NCBI RefSeq assembly: GCF_036226925.1
Contig: NZ_CP109031.1
Span: 2,108,001-2,172,000 of the forward strand
Origin: Streptomyces sp. NBC_00659
GTDB lineage: Bacteria > Actinomycetota > Actinomycetes > Streptomycetales > Streptomycetaceae
Reading direction: 5' to 3'
DNA: 64,000 nt
Shown here: positions 55,509 to 63,749 of the stretch, one piece after another
How the letters are laid out: every line of letters starts with the position of its first letter
Position numbering within the stretch: position 1 is the first letter of the stretch
Program-made: the position numbers and the translations under genes
The notes under the pieces: model-generated
What the model saw: the letters and a program-made list of their open reading frames with translations, nothing else
The model's database searches: none
Told to the model about the DNA's origin: nothing

Positions 55509-57041
55509 TCAGGCCGCCGGGAGTCTGACCGTGAACGTGGTCGCTCCCGGGCCGCTCTCCAGGGTGACCGTGCCGTCGTGTGCCTCGACCACGGCCGCGA
55601 CGATCGACAGGCCGAGCCCGGCTCCGCCGCCGGAGCCGTCGGCGCGGCGGCGGTCCGCGCGGGTGAAGCGCTCGAAGACGCCGGGCCGGACCTCCTCGGG
55701 AACCCCGGGGCCGTCGTCGTGGACCTTCAGCACGGCCTCCTTGCCGGCACGCTCCAGGGACACCGTCACCCGGGTGCCCTCGGGCGTGTGGACCCGCGCG
55801 TTGGCCAGCAGATTGGCCGACACCTGCTGGAGCCGGTGCGCGTCGCCCGTCACGATCACCGGCTCCTCCGGCAGTTCCAGGACCCAGCGGTGGCCGGGGC
55901 CCGCCGCGCGGGCGTCGGTGACCGCGTCGAGGACGAGGTGGGTGAGGTCGACGGGAAGACGTTCCAGGGGGCGGCCCGCGTCGAGGCGGGCCAGCAGCAG
56001 CAGGTCGTCGACCATCTCGCCCATGCGCGCCGACTCCGCGGCGATCCGTTCGAGGGCGCGCGTCACCTTCGGGGGGACCGGGCCGGGGTGCAGCAGCGCC
56101 AGCTCGGCGTGGCCGCGGACCGAGGCGACCGGGGTGCGCAGCTCGTGGCTGGCGTCGGCGGCGAAGGTGCGCAGCCGTTCCTCGCTCGCGTGCCGCTTGG
56201 TGAGCGCGTCCTCGACATGGCCGAGCATGCGGTCGAAGGCGCCGGCGACGCGGCCCACCTCGCTGCGCGGGTCCGACCCTGGCGCCCGTGGAGGCAGTGC
56301 CACCTCGCCACTGGCGAGCGGCAGTTCGCTCACCCGGGTGGCGGTCTCGGCGACCCGGTTCAGCGGTCGGAGCGACCAGCGCACCCACAGGGCTCCGGCG
56401 ACCCCGGCGACCACGAGGGCCACGCCGAAGACCAGGGCGGCGACGAGTTCCAGACGGTGGACGGCCGCGTCGACCGGCTCCGTGGGCAGCCCGGTGACCA
56501 GCACGTCACCGTCCTTGCCGGGTACCGCGAGGACGCGGTAGCCGCCCAGGGCCGAAAGACGGACGGTGTGGGCCCGGCCGTCCACCGGCACCGCGGCCAG
56601 GACCGCCTCGTCGTGAGCGGTCGGATCCACGTTCCGCACGGCTGTGCCGGAGCCCGGCGGCACAACGGCGGCGTTGGTGACGTCGTCGCCGAGCAGGCGT
56701 GCTCCGAACGTGCCGGTTGCCTGACGCCGGGTGTCGCCGCGTTCGTCTCCGTCGTGGTCGGACGGCTTGCCGGACGGCATCGCCGAACCGTGCTCCAGGC
56801 TCGCCGGGAACCGCGGCCCGGCTTCCTGGAGCTGCTGGTCGAGGCGGCCGGTCAGGAAGCCGTCCAGTTCGTAGACCGCGGCCACGCCGACGGCCGCGCA
56901 GCTCACGGCCAGGAGCACCACGAGGCCGGCGGTGAGGCGGGCGCGCATCGTGCGGGGCCGCGGCAGCGCGCGCAGGGCCGCCCCCGGCCGGGCACACCAG
57001 CGGCGGCCGGCCCCGGCCCGGTCCCGCGTGTCCGGGTTCAC
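55509..57041 (-). CDS. sensor histidine kinase
   Basis: A 510-residue membrane kinase. Two spans (LTAGLVVLLAVSCAAVGVAA at about 36-55 and LVAALVFGVALVVAGVAGAL at about 200-219) enclose an outside sensor domain of about 140 residues. HAMP, the H box (ADASHELRTPVASV), N box (SANLLANARVHTP) and G boxes (DDGPGVPE, GGGAGLGLSIV) follow. GTG overlaps the stop of the response regulator gene (GTGA), so the pair is co-translated. The signal is unknown; its divergence from the flavocytochrome genes suggests a redox or envelope cue. Confidence 0.95.
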   Translation of the reverse strand: MNPDTRDRAGAGRRWCARPGAALRALPRPRTMRARLTAGLVVLLAVSCAAVGVAAVYELDGFLTGRLDQQLQEAGPRFPASLEHGSAMPSGKPSDHDGDERGDTRRQATGTFGARLLGDDVTNAAVVPPGSGTAVRNVDPTAHDEAVLAAVPVDGRAHTVRLSALGGYRVLAVPGKDGDVLVTGLPTEPVDAAVHRLELVAALVFGVALVVAGVAGALWVRWSLRPLNRVAETATRVSELPLASGEVALPPRAPGSDPRSEVGRVAGAFDRMLGHVEDALTKRHASEERLRTFAADASHELRTPVASVRGHAELALLHPGPVPPKVTRALERIAAESARMGEMVDDLLLLARLDAGRPLERLPVDLTHLVLDAVTDARAAGPGHRWVLELPEEPVIVTGDAHRLQQVSANLLANARVHTPEGTRVTVSLERAGKEAVLKVHDDGPGVPEEVRPGVFERFTRADRRRADGSGGGAGLGLSIVAAVVEAHDGTVTLESGPGATTFTVRLPAA

Positions 57042-57982
57042 CGGCCCACCACGGGCTTGATGACGTACCCGGCGCCCCGGACCGTGTGGATCATCGGGTC
57101 CCGGCCCGCGTCGACCTTCTTGCGCAGGTAGGAGATGTACAGCTCGACGACATGGGCCTGGCCCCCGAAGTCGTACGACCAGACGCGGTCGAGGATCTGT
57201 GCCTTGCTGAGCACGCGGCGCGGGTTGCGCATGAGGAAGCGCAGCAGCTCGAACTCGGTCGGCGACAGCTCGATCAGGTCGCCGCCCCGGGTCACCTCCC
57301 GGGCCTCCTCGTCCATCGCCAGGTCCCCGACGACGAGCCGCGGGCCCTCGTCGGCGCGGCGGGCCATACCGGCACGGCGCAGCAGTCCGCGCAGCCGGGC
57401 GACGACCTCTTCCAGACTGAACGGCTTGGTGACGTAGTCGTCGCCGCCCGCCGTGATGCCGGCGATGCGGTCCTCCACCGCGTCCCGGGCGGTGAGGAAG
57501 AGGACGCAGACGTCCGGCAGCACGGTGTGCAGGTCGCGCAGCACGGCGAAGCCGTCGGTGTCCGGGAGCATCACGTCGAGGACGACGGCGTCGGGCAGCA
57601 GCTCGCGCGCCCTCGCGGCGGCCGAGGTGCCGTCGCAGGCGGTGCGGACCTCCCAGCCCTCGTAGCGCAGCGCGCCGGACAGGACCTCGGCCAGGTCCGG
57701 ATCGTCGTCGACGACCAGGACACGCACGGAGGTGCCGTCGGGCCGGGTGAGCGAGGGCGGCCTGCCGGTCCCGCGGGACAGGACAGCACCGGCGCCAGGG
57801 TCACCGACGGCACCGGACACCGGGTGCCGGGGAGTGCCGGGTGCCGGGTCACGGAGAGCGCCGGAGTCCGGGTCCCGAGGAGTGCCGGAGTCCGGGTCCC
57901 GGGGAGTACCAGGGGCCGGGTCCCGGGAGAGGCCGGGGTCCGGGGCGCGGGAGAGGCCGGGGTCCGGGGCGGGAGTCTTCAT
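57038..57982 (-). CDS. OmpR-family response regulator with repetitive N-terminus
   Basis: A 314-residue regulator. Residues 1 to about 85 are an 8-residue repeat of the type DPGLSRAP/DPDSGTPR, encoded by 24-base tandem repeats. The receiver domain has VLVVDDDPDL, the phosphorylated Asp in VVLDVMLPD and Lys in YVTKPFS. The winged helix has SPTEFELLRFLMRNP and VVELYISYLRKKVD. ATG 57982 has GGAAGG 4 bases upstream; ATG 57997 is possible. A start after the repeats would give the usual length of about 230. Confidence 0.93.
   Translation of the reverse strand: MKTPAPDPGLSRAPDPGLSRDPAPGTPRDPDSGTPRDPDSGALRDPAPGTPRHPVSGAVGDPGAGAVLSRGTGRPPSLTRPDGTSVRVLVVDDDPDLAEVLSGALRYEGWEVRTACDGTSAAARARELLPDAVVLDVMLPDTDGFAVLRDLHTVLPDVCVLFLTARDAVEDRIAGITAGGDDYVTKPFSLEEVVARLRGLLRRAGMARRADEGPRLVVGDLAMDEEAREVTRGGDLIELSPTEFELLRFLMRNPRRVLSKAQILDRVWSYDFGGQAHVVELYISYLRKKVDAGRDPMIHTVRGAGYVIKPVVGR
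57812..57979 (-). repeat. seven in-frame tandem 24-bp repeats
   Basis: Seven 24-base units (starts 57812, 57836, 57860, 57884, 57908, 57932, 57956), with forms such as GCCGGAGTCCGGGTCCCGAG+GAGT, lie inside the response regulator gene. Each adds eight residues. Confidence 0.88.
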
Positions 57983-58034
57983 GTCGCCTTCCAGCATCGC
58001 CCCTCCCGGCGGCCGCTCCACGCCGCGCGACCTC

Positions 58035-58086
58035 TGAGTTCCCTGTGAGTCGGCGCGGAAGGGGCCGGTTCAGAGCCTGCTCAGAG
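58035..58086. promoter_or_regulatory. two pairs of 11-bp-spaced direct repeats
   Basis: TGAGT at 58035 and 58046, and CAGAG at 58071 and 58082, both with an 11-base period. They lie between the divergent response regulator and flavocytochrome genes. OmpR-family dimers bind direct repeats of about 11 bases, so these are candidate sites for the adjacent regulator. Confidence 0.45.
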
Positions 58087-58136
58087 GTTCACCACGCACA
58101 GTTCTCTTCCGGATGGCGCGAAAGAAGGGCGGACAG

Positions 58137-59498
58137 ATGACCACGGTGTACCAGCGGGCGGCTCACCCGCGCACGACGCGGGGAGGCGGGCGGCCCCGTC
58201 CCTCGCCCGCCGGGCCGCTGCTGGCCCTGCTGTGGGCGGGAGCGGCTGCGGTCCTCGCCCTGTGGTGGACCGACACACGGTCGGTGGTGGGCCTGGCCGG
58301 CTGGCTGACGGACGCCGGGCGGATCGCCGGGCTGCTGTGCGGCTACGGCTGCGCCGTTCTGGTGGCGCTCATGGCGCGGGTCCCGCTCCTGGAGCGGCGC
58401 GTCGGCTCCGACCGCGTGGCCCGCTGGCACGCCATGGCCGGCCGGTACACGATCTGCCTGCTGGTCGCGCACGTGACACTGATCCTCTTCGGCTACGCGG
58501 CCCAGGACGGGACCGGCATCGTCCACGAGACGCTCAGCGTGGTGTTCGACTACCCGGACATGCTCAAGGCGACGACCGGCACGGTCATCCTGTTCGCCGT
58601 CGGGATCACCTCGGCACGCCTGGCCCGCCGCCGGATCAGTCACGAGTTCTGGTACTACGTGCACCTGCTGACGTACGCGGCGGTCTTCCTGGCCTTCTTC
58701 CACCAGCTCGCGCTCGGCTCCGACTTCGTCGGCGACGCGGCGGCGCGGGCCGCCTGGTACGCCCTCTACCTCGGTACGGCCGGGCTCGTCGTGTGGTTCC
58801 GGCTGCTCGCCCCCGTACGGCTCAACCGGCGCCACCGGCTGCGCGTGGAGTCCGTGCACCGGGAGTCCCCCGGGGTCTTCTCCATCGTGATCCGCGGGGA
58901 GCACCTGGACGAACTGGACGCGCGGGCCGGCCAGTTCTTCCGCTGGCGCTTCCTCGCCGACGGGATGCGGTGGACCTCGACGCCGTACTCCCTGTCGGCA
59001 CCGCCCCGTCCCGACCGGATGCGGATCACGGTGAAGGCACTCGGGGACCACAGCGCGGCCGTGGGCATGCTGCGCCCCGGCACCCGGGTGTGGGCGGAGG
59101 GGCCCTACGGCTCGCTGACGGCGGACCGGAGCACGGCGTCGAAGGCGCTGCTGATAGCGGGCGGCGTCGGCATCACACCGCTGCGCGCCCTGTTCGAGAC
59201 CCTGCCCGGCCGGGTCACGCTGCTCTACCGGGCGCGCACGGCCGAGGACTTGGCGCTGGGCGGCGAGCTGGAGGACATCGCACGCTGGCGCGGGGCCCGT
59301 GTCCTGTACGCCCTCAACGCCGCCGACGGCACCCGACCGCGGCTCACCGCCGAGTCGCTGCGCGCGACCGTGCCCGACATCGCCGAGCACGACGTCTATC
59401 TCTGCGGACCTCCCGCGATGGCGCGGGATCTGTACGGGGAGCTGCGCGCCGCGGGAGTCCCCGACCGCCGTATCCACCACGAGTCGTTCGAGCTGTGA
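58137..59498 (+). CDS. ferric-reductase-like membrane flavocytochrome, copy A
   Basis: A 453-residue oxidoreductase. The N-terminal half has about six spans with paired histidines (RWHAMAG, LLVAHVT, YYVHLLT, FFHQLAL) suited to two b haems. The C-terminal half is an FNR-like module: TPYSLSAPPRPD (FAD), IAGGVGITPLRALFE and VYLCGPPAMARD (NAD(P)H). It should carry electrons from cytosolic NAD(P)H across the membrane. ATG 58137 is preceded by GAAGGGCGG. The FMN-binding partner gene follows after 7 bases. Confidence 0.92.
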   Translation: MTTVYQRAAHPRTTRGGGRPRPSPAGPLLALLWAGAAAVLALWWTDTRSVVGLAGWLTDAGRIAGLLCGYGCAVLVALMARVPLLERRVGSDRVARWHAMAGRYTICLLVAHVTLILFGYAAQDGTGIVHETLSVVFDYPDMLKATTGTVILFAVGITSARLARRRISHEFWYYVHLLTYAAVFLAFFHQLALGSDFVGDAAARAAWYALYLGTAGLVVWFRLLAPVRLNRRHRLRVESVHRESPGVFSIVIRGEHLDELDARAGQFFRWRFLADGMRWTSTPYSLSAPPRPDRMRITVKALGDHSAAVGMLRPGTRVWAEGPYGSLTADRSTASKALLIAGGVGITPLRALFETLPGRVTLLYRARTAEDLALGGELEDIARWRGARVLYALNAADGTRPRLTAESLRATVPDIAEHDVYLCGPPAMARDLYGELRAAGVPDRRIHHESFEL

Positions 59499-59505
59499 GG
59501 CCGCC

Positions 59506-60018
59506 GTGCACGCCCTGAAGAAGAACCGTCCGCTGCGCCGGGTGACGCTGGCGGCCGCCGCCACGGTCACCGGTTTCGTCCTGCTGCTGTCGCTGAAGCC
59601 GCACACAGCGCCGACAGCGGCCGACGCCGCGTCGTCCGCGGGCCGTTCCCCGTCCTCGTCCTCGTCCTCGTCGTCCTCGTCCTCGTCGGGAAGCTCGTCC
59701 GGGGACTCCTCGGGAGCGTCCGGGGGCTCCAAGAGCACGGGGACGGGGACCGTCACCGGCGACTCGGTGCAGACCCGTTGGGGGCCGGTCCAGGTGCGGA
59801 TCACGCTGAAGGACGGCAAGATCACCGAATCCACGGCAGTCGTCTATCCTTCGGACAATCCCAGGGACCAGGAGATCAACGGTTACGCGCTTCCCGAGCT
59901 CAGGCGCGAGACGCTGGCCGCACAGAGCGCCCAGATCGACTCGGTGTCCGGAGCCACGTACACCAGTGACGGATACAGGCAGTCGCTGCAGTCCGCACTG
60001 GACTCGGCGGGCTTCTGA
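59506..60018 (+). CDS. membrane-anchored FMN-binding domain protein, copy A
   Basis: A 170-residue protein. A basic start and one span (VTLAAAATVTGFVLLLSL) anchor it. A serine-rich linker (about 14 Ser in a row, from TCCTCG repeats) leads to an outside FMN-binding domain with DSVSGATYTSDGY. The Thr of SGAT is the residue to which ApbE links FMN in this family. GTG 59506 lies 7 bases after the flavocytochrome stop. It should receive electrons from that protein. Confidence 0.9.
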   Translation: MHALKKNRPLRRVTLAAAATVTGFVLLLSLKPHTAPTAADAASSAGRSPSSSSSSSSSSSSGSSSGDSSGASGGSKSTGTGTVTGDSVQTRWGPVQVRITLKDGKITESTAVVYPSDNPRDQEINGYALPELRRETLAAQSAQIDSVSGATYTSDGYRQSLQSALDSAGF

Positions 60019-60101
60019 ACGCACGGGCGTCGCGGACCGTATCTCTGGGCCAGGGGGCCACTCCCCTCACCCCGTCTCTCCAGGACGAACACGGAGGAAC
60101 C

Positions 60102-61481
60102 GTGTCCACGATCGCCGGTGGTCGCGCCGCGCGGCGCCAGACCATGCGCCGAATCCGCCCTCGCCGCTCGCCCGCCGTCCCGCTGTTGATCGCCGTCTGG
60201 GCCGGCGCCGCCGCGGTCCTGTGGCTGTGGTGGCACAACACCCCGTCCATCGCGGACAACAACAGCAGGATCCTCAACGCCGGCCGCATCACCGGGCTGC
60301 TCGCCGGATATCTGATGGCCCTCGTGGTGCTGCAGATGGCCCGCGTCCCCGCCCTCGAACGCCGGGTGGGATCCGACCGGGTGGCGCGCTGGCACGCGAT
60401 GACCGGCCGTTACACCATCTGTCTGGTCCTCGCCCATCTCTTCCTGACGATGTGGGGCTATGCCCTGCAGTCCGGCAAAGGGCTCGGCGGGATCGTGCAG
60501 CAGACCGTCGACTCGGTCAACCAGCTGCCCGACATGGGCAAGGCCGCGATCGGCACGGGTCTGCTCGTGCTCATCGGGTTCATATCCGTCGGCTGGCTCC
60601 GCAAGCTGATCCCGTACGACACCTGGTACCACGTCCACCTGCTGACGTACGCCGCGGTGTTCCTGACGTTCTGGCACCAGCTCTCCACCGGCAACGACTT
60701 CGCGGTGGAACCGGTCGCCAAGACCGTCTGGTACGGGCTCTACGGATCGGTGACCGCGCTGGTCATCTGGTACCGAATCCTTTCTCCGATCCGGCTGAAC
60801 CTGAAGCACCGGATGCGGGTCCAGGCCGTCATCGAGGAGACGCCCGGCATCGTGTCGGTGCTGATCAGCGGACGCAAGCTGCACCGGATGGGCGCCGAGG
60901 CCGGGCAGTTCTTCCGCTGGCGCTTCCTGGCTCCCGGGATGCGGTTCAGCTCCCACCCGTACTCGCTCTCGGCGGCACCCCGCCCCAACATGCTGCGCAT
61001 CACCGTGAAGGCGATCGGCGACCACAGTTCCGCCCTGCGCGATCTGGAGCCGGGCACCCGGGTCTGGGCCGAGGGCCCGTACGGCGCGCTGACCGCCGGA
61101 AAGCGCAGCCGCGGCAAGGTGCTCCTGGTGGCGGGCGGCGTCGGCATCACCCCGATGCGGGCCCTGTTCGAGACCCTTCCCGGCGCGTCCGGCGACCTCA
61201 CGCTGCTCTACCGGGCCAACACCACCCAGGACCTGGCCCTGTGGGACGAGCTGGCCGCCATCTCCAAGGAGCGCGGGGCACGTCTGATGTACGCGGTGAA
61301 CAGCCCCGAGGGTGAGCGGCCCGACATCTCGGCGGAATCCCTGCGCCGCAAACTGCCCGACATCGACCACCACGACGTCTTCATGTGCGGGCCGCCCGGC
61401 TTCGCCCAGGAGGTGTACGCGGCACTGCGCGGCGCGGGTGTCCCCGCCCGCCGCATCCATCACGAGTCGTTCGAGATGTGA
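60102..61481 (+). CDS. ferric-reductase-like membrane flavocytochrome, copy B
   Basis: A 459-residue paralogue of copy A, with the same order: about six spans with histidines (RWHAMTG, LVLAHLF, YHVHLLT, FWHQLST), FAD site (HPYSLSAAPRPN), and NAD(P)H sites (VAGGVGITPMRALFE, VFMCGPPGFAQE). Both copies end HHESFE plus one residue. GTG 60102 has GGAGG 4 bases upstream. The two copies clearly arose by duplication of a two-gene module. Confidence 0.92.
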   Translation: MSTIAGGRAARRQTMRRIRPRRSPAVPLLIAVWAGAAAVLWLWWHNTPSIADNNSRILNAGRITGLLAGYLMALVVLQMARVPALERRVGSDRVARWHAMTGRYTICLVLAHLFLTMWGYALQSGKGLGGIVQQTVDSVNQLPDMGKAAIGTGLLVLIGFISVGWLRKLIPYDTWYHVHLLTYAAVFLTFWHQLSTGNDFAVEPVAKTVWYGLYGSVTALVIWYRILSPIRLNLKHRMRVQAVIEETPGIVSVLISGRKLHRMGAEAGQFFRWRFLAPGMRFSSHPYSLSAAPRPNMLRITVKAIGDHSSALRDLEPGTRVWAEGPYGALTAGKRSRGKVLLVAGGVGITPMRALFETLPGASGDLTLLYRANTTQDLALWDELAAISKERGARLMYAVNSPEGERPDISAESLRRKLPDIDHHDVFMCGPPGFAQEVYAALRGAGVPARRIHHESFEM

Positions 61482-61500
61482 GCGACGGGAGTCAGGAACG

Positions 61501-62304
61501 ATGAAGACAAATCACCCCATCCGGCGGTTCGTACTGGCGAGCGCCGCCACCGTGTCCGGGATCGTGCTGCTGCTGGCGCTCAAGCCGGCGACCGACCCGG
61601 CCGCCGCGTCGGCGCAGGCGGGCGCGGCGCCCCAGCAGAGCGCCACCGGGCAGGGAACGCCGCAGGGCGGCACCGCTCAGCAGTCGGGTACCGCCACCGT
61701 CCTCGGTGACGTGGTGCAGACGCAGTACGGGCCGGTCCAGGTGCAGCTCACCATGAGCGGCGGCAAGATCACCAAGGCGGACGCGGTCCAGGCACCCTCG
61801 GGCGGGACCAGCTCCCAGAAGACCGAACTCGCCGTGCCCAAGCTCAACCAGGAGGCCGTCGCCGCGGGCAGCGCCGACGTCGACACCGTCTCCGGCGCGA
61901 CCTACACGAGCGAGGGCTACAAGAAGTCCCTCCAGTCGGCCCTGGACAAGGCGAAGGCCGCCGGCGGCGCATCGGGGTCCTCCGGGTCCTCGGGCAAGGC
62001 CGGGGCGTCCCCGGCGGCACCGGCCGCGCAGGCGCGCGTCGTCACCGGGACCGTGTCCGACACCCAGTACGGCCCCGTCCAGGTCCGGCTCACCCTCGAC
62101 GGCAAGAAGATCACCAAGGCCGAGGCGGTCCAGGCACCCTCGGGCGGGACCAGCTCCCAGAAGACCGAACTCGCCGTGCCCAAGCTCAACCAGGAGGCCG
62201 TCGCCGCGGGCAGTGCCCAGATCGACACCGTCTCCGGCGCGACCTACACGAGCGAGGGCTACAAGAAGTCCCTGCAGTCGGCGCTGGACAAGGCCGGTGT
62301 CTGA
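61501..62304 (+). CDS. membrane-anchored protein with two FMN-binding domains, copy B
   Basis: A 267-residue protein. One span near the N-terminus (FVLASAATVSGIVLLLAL) and a Gln/Thr/Gly linker are followed by two FMN-binding domains, each ending in DTVSGATYTSEGYKKSLQSA. The domains are almost identical, also at the DNA level (61783-61951 against 62125-62293), and are joined by a Gly/Ser/Ala linker. Each SGAT should be flavinylated, giving two FMN in a row. AGGA precedes the ATG. It overlaps the apbE start by 8 bases. Confidence 0.92.
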   Translation: MKTNHPIRRFVLASAATVSGIVLLLALKPATDPAAASAQAGAAPQQSATGQGTPQGGTAQQSGTATVLGDVVQTQYGPVQVQLTMSGGKITKADAVQAPSGGTSSQKTELAVPKLNQEAVAAGSADVDTVSGATYTSEGYKKSLQSALDKAKAAGGASGSSGSSGKAGASPAAPAAQARVVTGTVSDTQYGPVQVRLTLDGKKITKAEAVQAPSGGTSSQKTELAVPKLNQEAVAAGSAQIDTVSGATYTSEGYKKSLQSALDKAGV

Positions 62305-63088
62305 GCCCGCGCAGGACGCACCGCAGGAGCTGCGCCACGCCGAGGAGGTGATGGGCACGGTCTTCTCCTTCGACGTGCGCGGCGGCGAACCCGATTCCGT
62401 GCGGACGGCGCTGGAGGAGGCGGTCACCCAACTGCACCGCGTGGACGCGGTGTTCAGCACCTACCGCGAGGACAGCCAGATCTCGCGGCTGGTGCGCGGA
62501 GAGCTGACCGTCGAGGAGTGCGACCCGGAGGTCGCCGAGGTGCTCGACCTGGGCGCCGAGGCGGAACGGGTCAGTGACGGCTGGTTCAGCACACGCTACG
62601 AGGGACAGCTCGACCCCACGGGGATCGTCAAGGGCTGGGCGGTGGAGCGCGCGGCCCTGAGTCTCGCCGCGGCCGGGGCGAGCGGAGTGAGCGTCAACGG
62701 CGGCGGCGACGTCCAGCTCTGCGGCGTCCCCGGGCCGCACCGCCCCTGGCGGGTGGGCGTGTCCGACCCGCTCCGCCCGGGCTCGCTCGCCGCGGTGGTC
62801 TCCGCGGCCGGCGTCGACCGGCTGGCCGTCGCGACCTCGGGCACCGCCGAACGCGGTGCTCATATCGTCGACCCGCGCACCGGGAAGTCGGCGGTCACCG
62901 ACCTGGTGGCCGTGACCGTGGTGGGCCCGAATCTGATCTGGGCGGACGCCTGGGCGACCGCGGCCTTCGCGATGGGCTCGCGAGCGGGCCTCGACTGGCT
63001 GGAGTCGCTTCCCGACGTGGAGGCGCTGCTCATCACGGCCGGCAACGAGGTCCGGTGCACGGGAGGCCTCGCCCAGCGCCTGGGGTGA
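62297..63088 (+). CDS. apbE: FAD:protein FMN transferase (ApbE family)
   Basis: A 263-residue ApbE-like flavinyltransferase. Landmarks are EEVMGTVFSFDV, LDPTGIVKGWAVERA, SVNGGGDVQLCG, RGAHIVDPRTGK and the metal site ADAWATAAFAMG. It moves FMN from FAD onto the Thr of SGAT motifs, here most likely those of the two preceding FMN-binding proteins. It is shorter than E. coli ApbE and has no signal peptide or lipobox. GTG 62297 has AAGG upstream and overlaps the previous stop. Confidence 0.92.
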   Translation: MSEPAQDAPQELRHAEEVMGTVFSFDVRGGEPDSVRTALEEAVTQLHRVDAVFSTYREDSQISRLVRGELTVEECDPEVAEVLDLGAEAERVSDGWFSTRYEGQLDPTGIVKGWAVERAALSLAAAGASGVSVNGGGDVQLCGVPGPHRPWRVGVSDPLRPGSLAAVVSAAGVDRLAVATSGTAERGAHIVDPRTGKSAVTDLVAVTVVGPNLIWADAWATAAFAMGSRAGLDWLESLPDVEALLITAGNEVRCTGGLAQRLG

Positions 63089-63135
63089 CCGGCACCCGTT
63101 CACGGGCACGGTCCCCCGGCGCACCCGCGTCGGGG

Positions 63136-63188
63136 CGTACGACGGTGGAGGCGCACCCCGGAGCGGGGTGCGCCTCCACCGTCGTACG
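63136..63188. terminator. bidirectional terminator between apbE and argR
   Basis: A 25 bp perfect stem (CGTACGACGGTGGAGGCGCA...) with a 3-base loop lies 3 bases from the end of argR and 48 bases past apbE. Confidence 0.85.
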
Positions 63189-63190
63189 TG

Positions 63191-63727
63191 TCAGTGATCG
63201 TTCTGGGCCAGCCGCAGCATATGGTCGGCCAGCGCCTGGCCGCCCGTCGGATCGCGGCTGATCAGCATCAGGGTGTCGTCCCCCGCGATCGTGCCCAGGA
63301 CGTCGTGCAGCTCCGCCTGGTCGATCGCCGAGGCGAGGAACTGCGCGGCGCCCGGCGGGGTGCGCAGGACCACGAGATTGGCCGAGGCCTCCGCGGAGAT
63401 CAGCAGCTCCGAGGAGAGCCGGCGCATCCGCTCCTCCTTCGCCGACTCCCCCAGCGGTGCGCGCGGAGTGCGGAAACCGCCCTCGCTCGGCACCGCGTAG
63501 ATGAGGTCGCCGTCGTTGTTGCGGATCTTCACCGCGTTCAGCTCGTCGAGGTCCCGGGAGAGCGTCGCCTGAGTGACGTTCAGCCCGTCGTCGGCCAGAA
63601 GTTTCGCCAACTGGCTCTGCGAGCGCACCGGTTGCCGGTTGAGGATGTCCACGATCCGGCGGTGGCGTGCGGTGCGGGTCTGCGGCACGGCAGGCCCTGC
63701 GTGCTCGTGGTCCTGCGCCTGAGTCAT
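63191..63727 (-). CDS. argR: arginine repressor
   Basis: A 178-residue ArgR/AhrC. The N-terminal winged helix has [20 protein letters not shown] and SRDLDEL. The C-terminal hexamer domain has [14 protein letters not shown] and [12 protein letters not shown] with the arginine-binding Asp pair. With arginine it binds ARG boxes such as those before argG in this window. The N-terminus is about 20 residues longer than in E. coli. It follows argD by 22 bases, in the same operon. Confidence 0.97.
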   Translation of the reverse strand: MTQAQDHEHAGPAVPQTRTARHRRIVDILNRQPVRSQSQLAKLLADDGLNVTQATLSRDLDELNAVKIRNNDGDLIYAVPSEGGFRTPRAPLGESAKEERMRRLSSELLISAEASANLVVLRTPPGAAQFLASAIDQAELHDVLGTIAGDDTLMLISRDPTGGQALADHMLRLAQNDH

Positions 63728-63749
63728 CGTCGTCGTCCCATTCCCGTGA

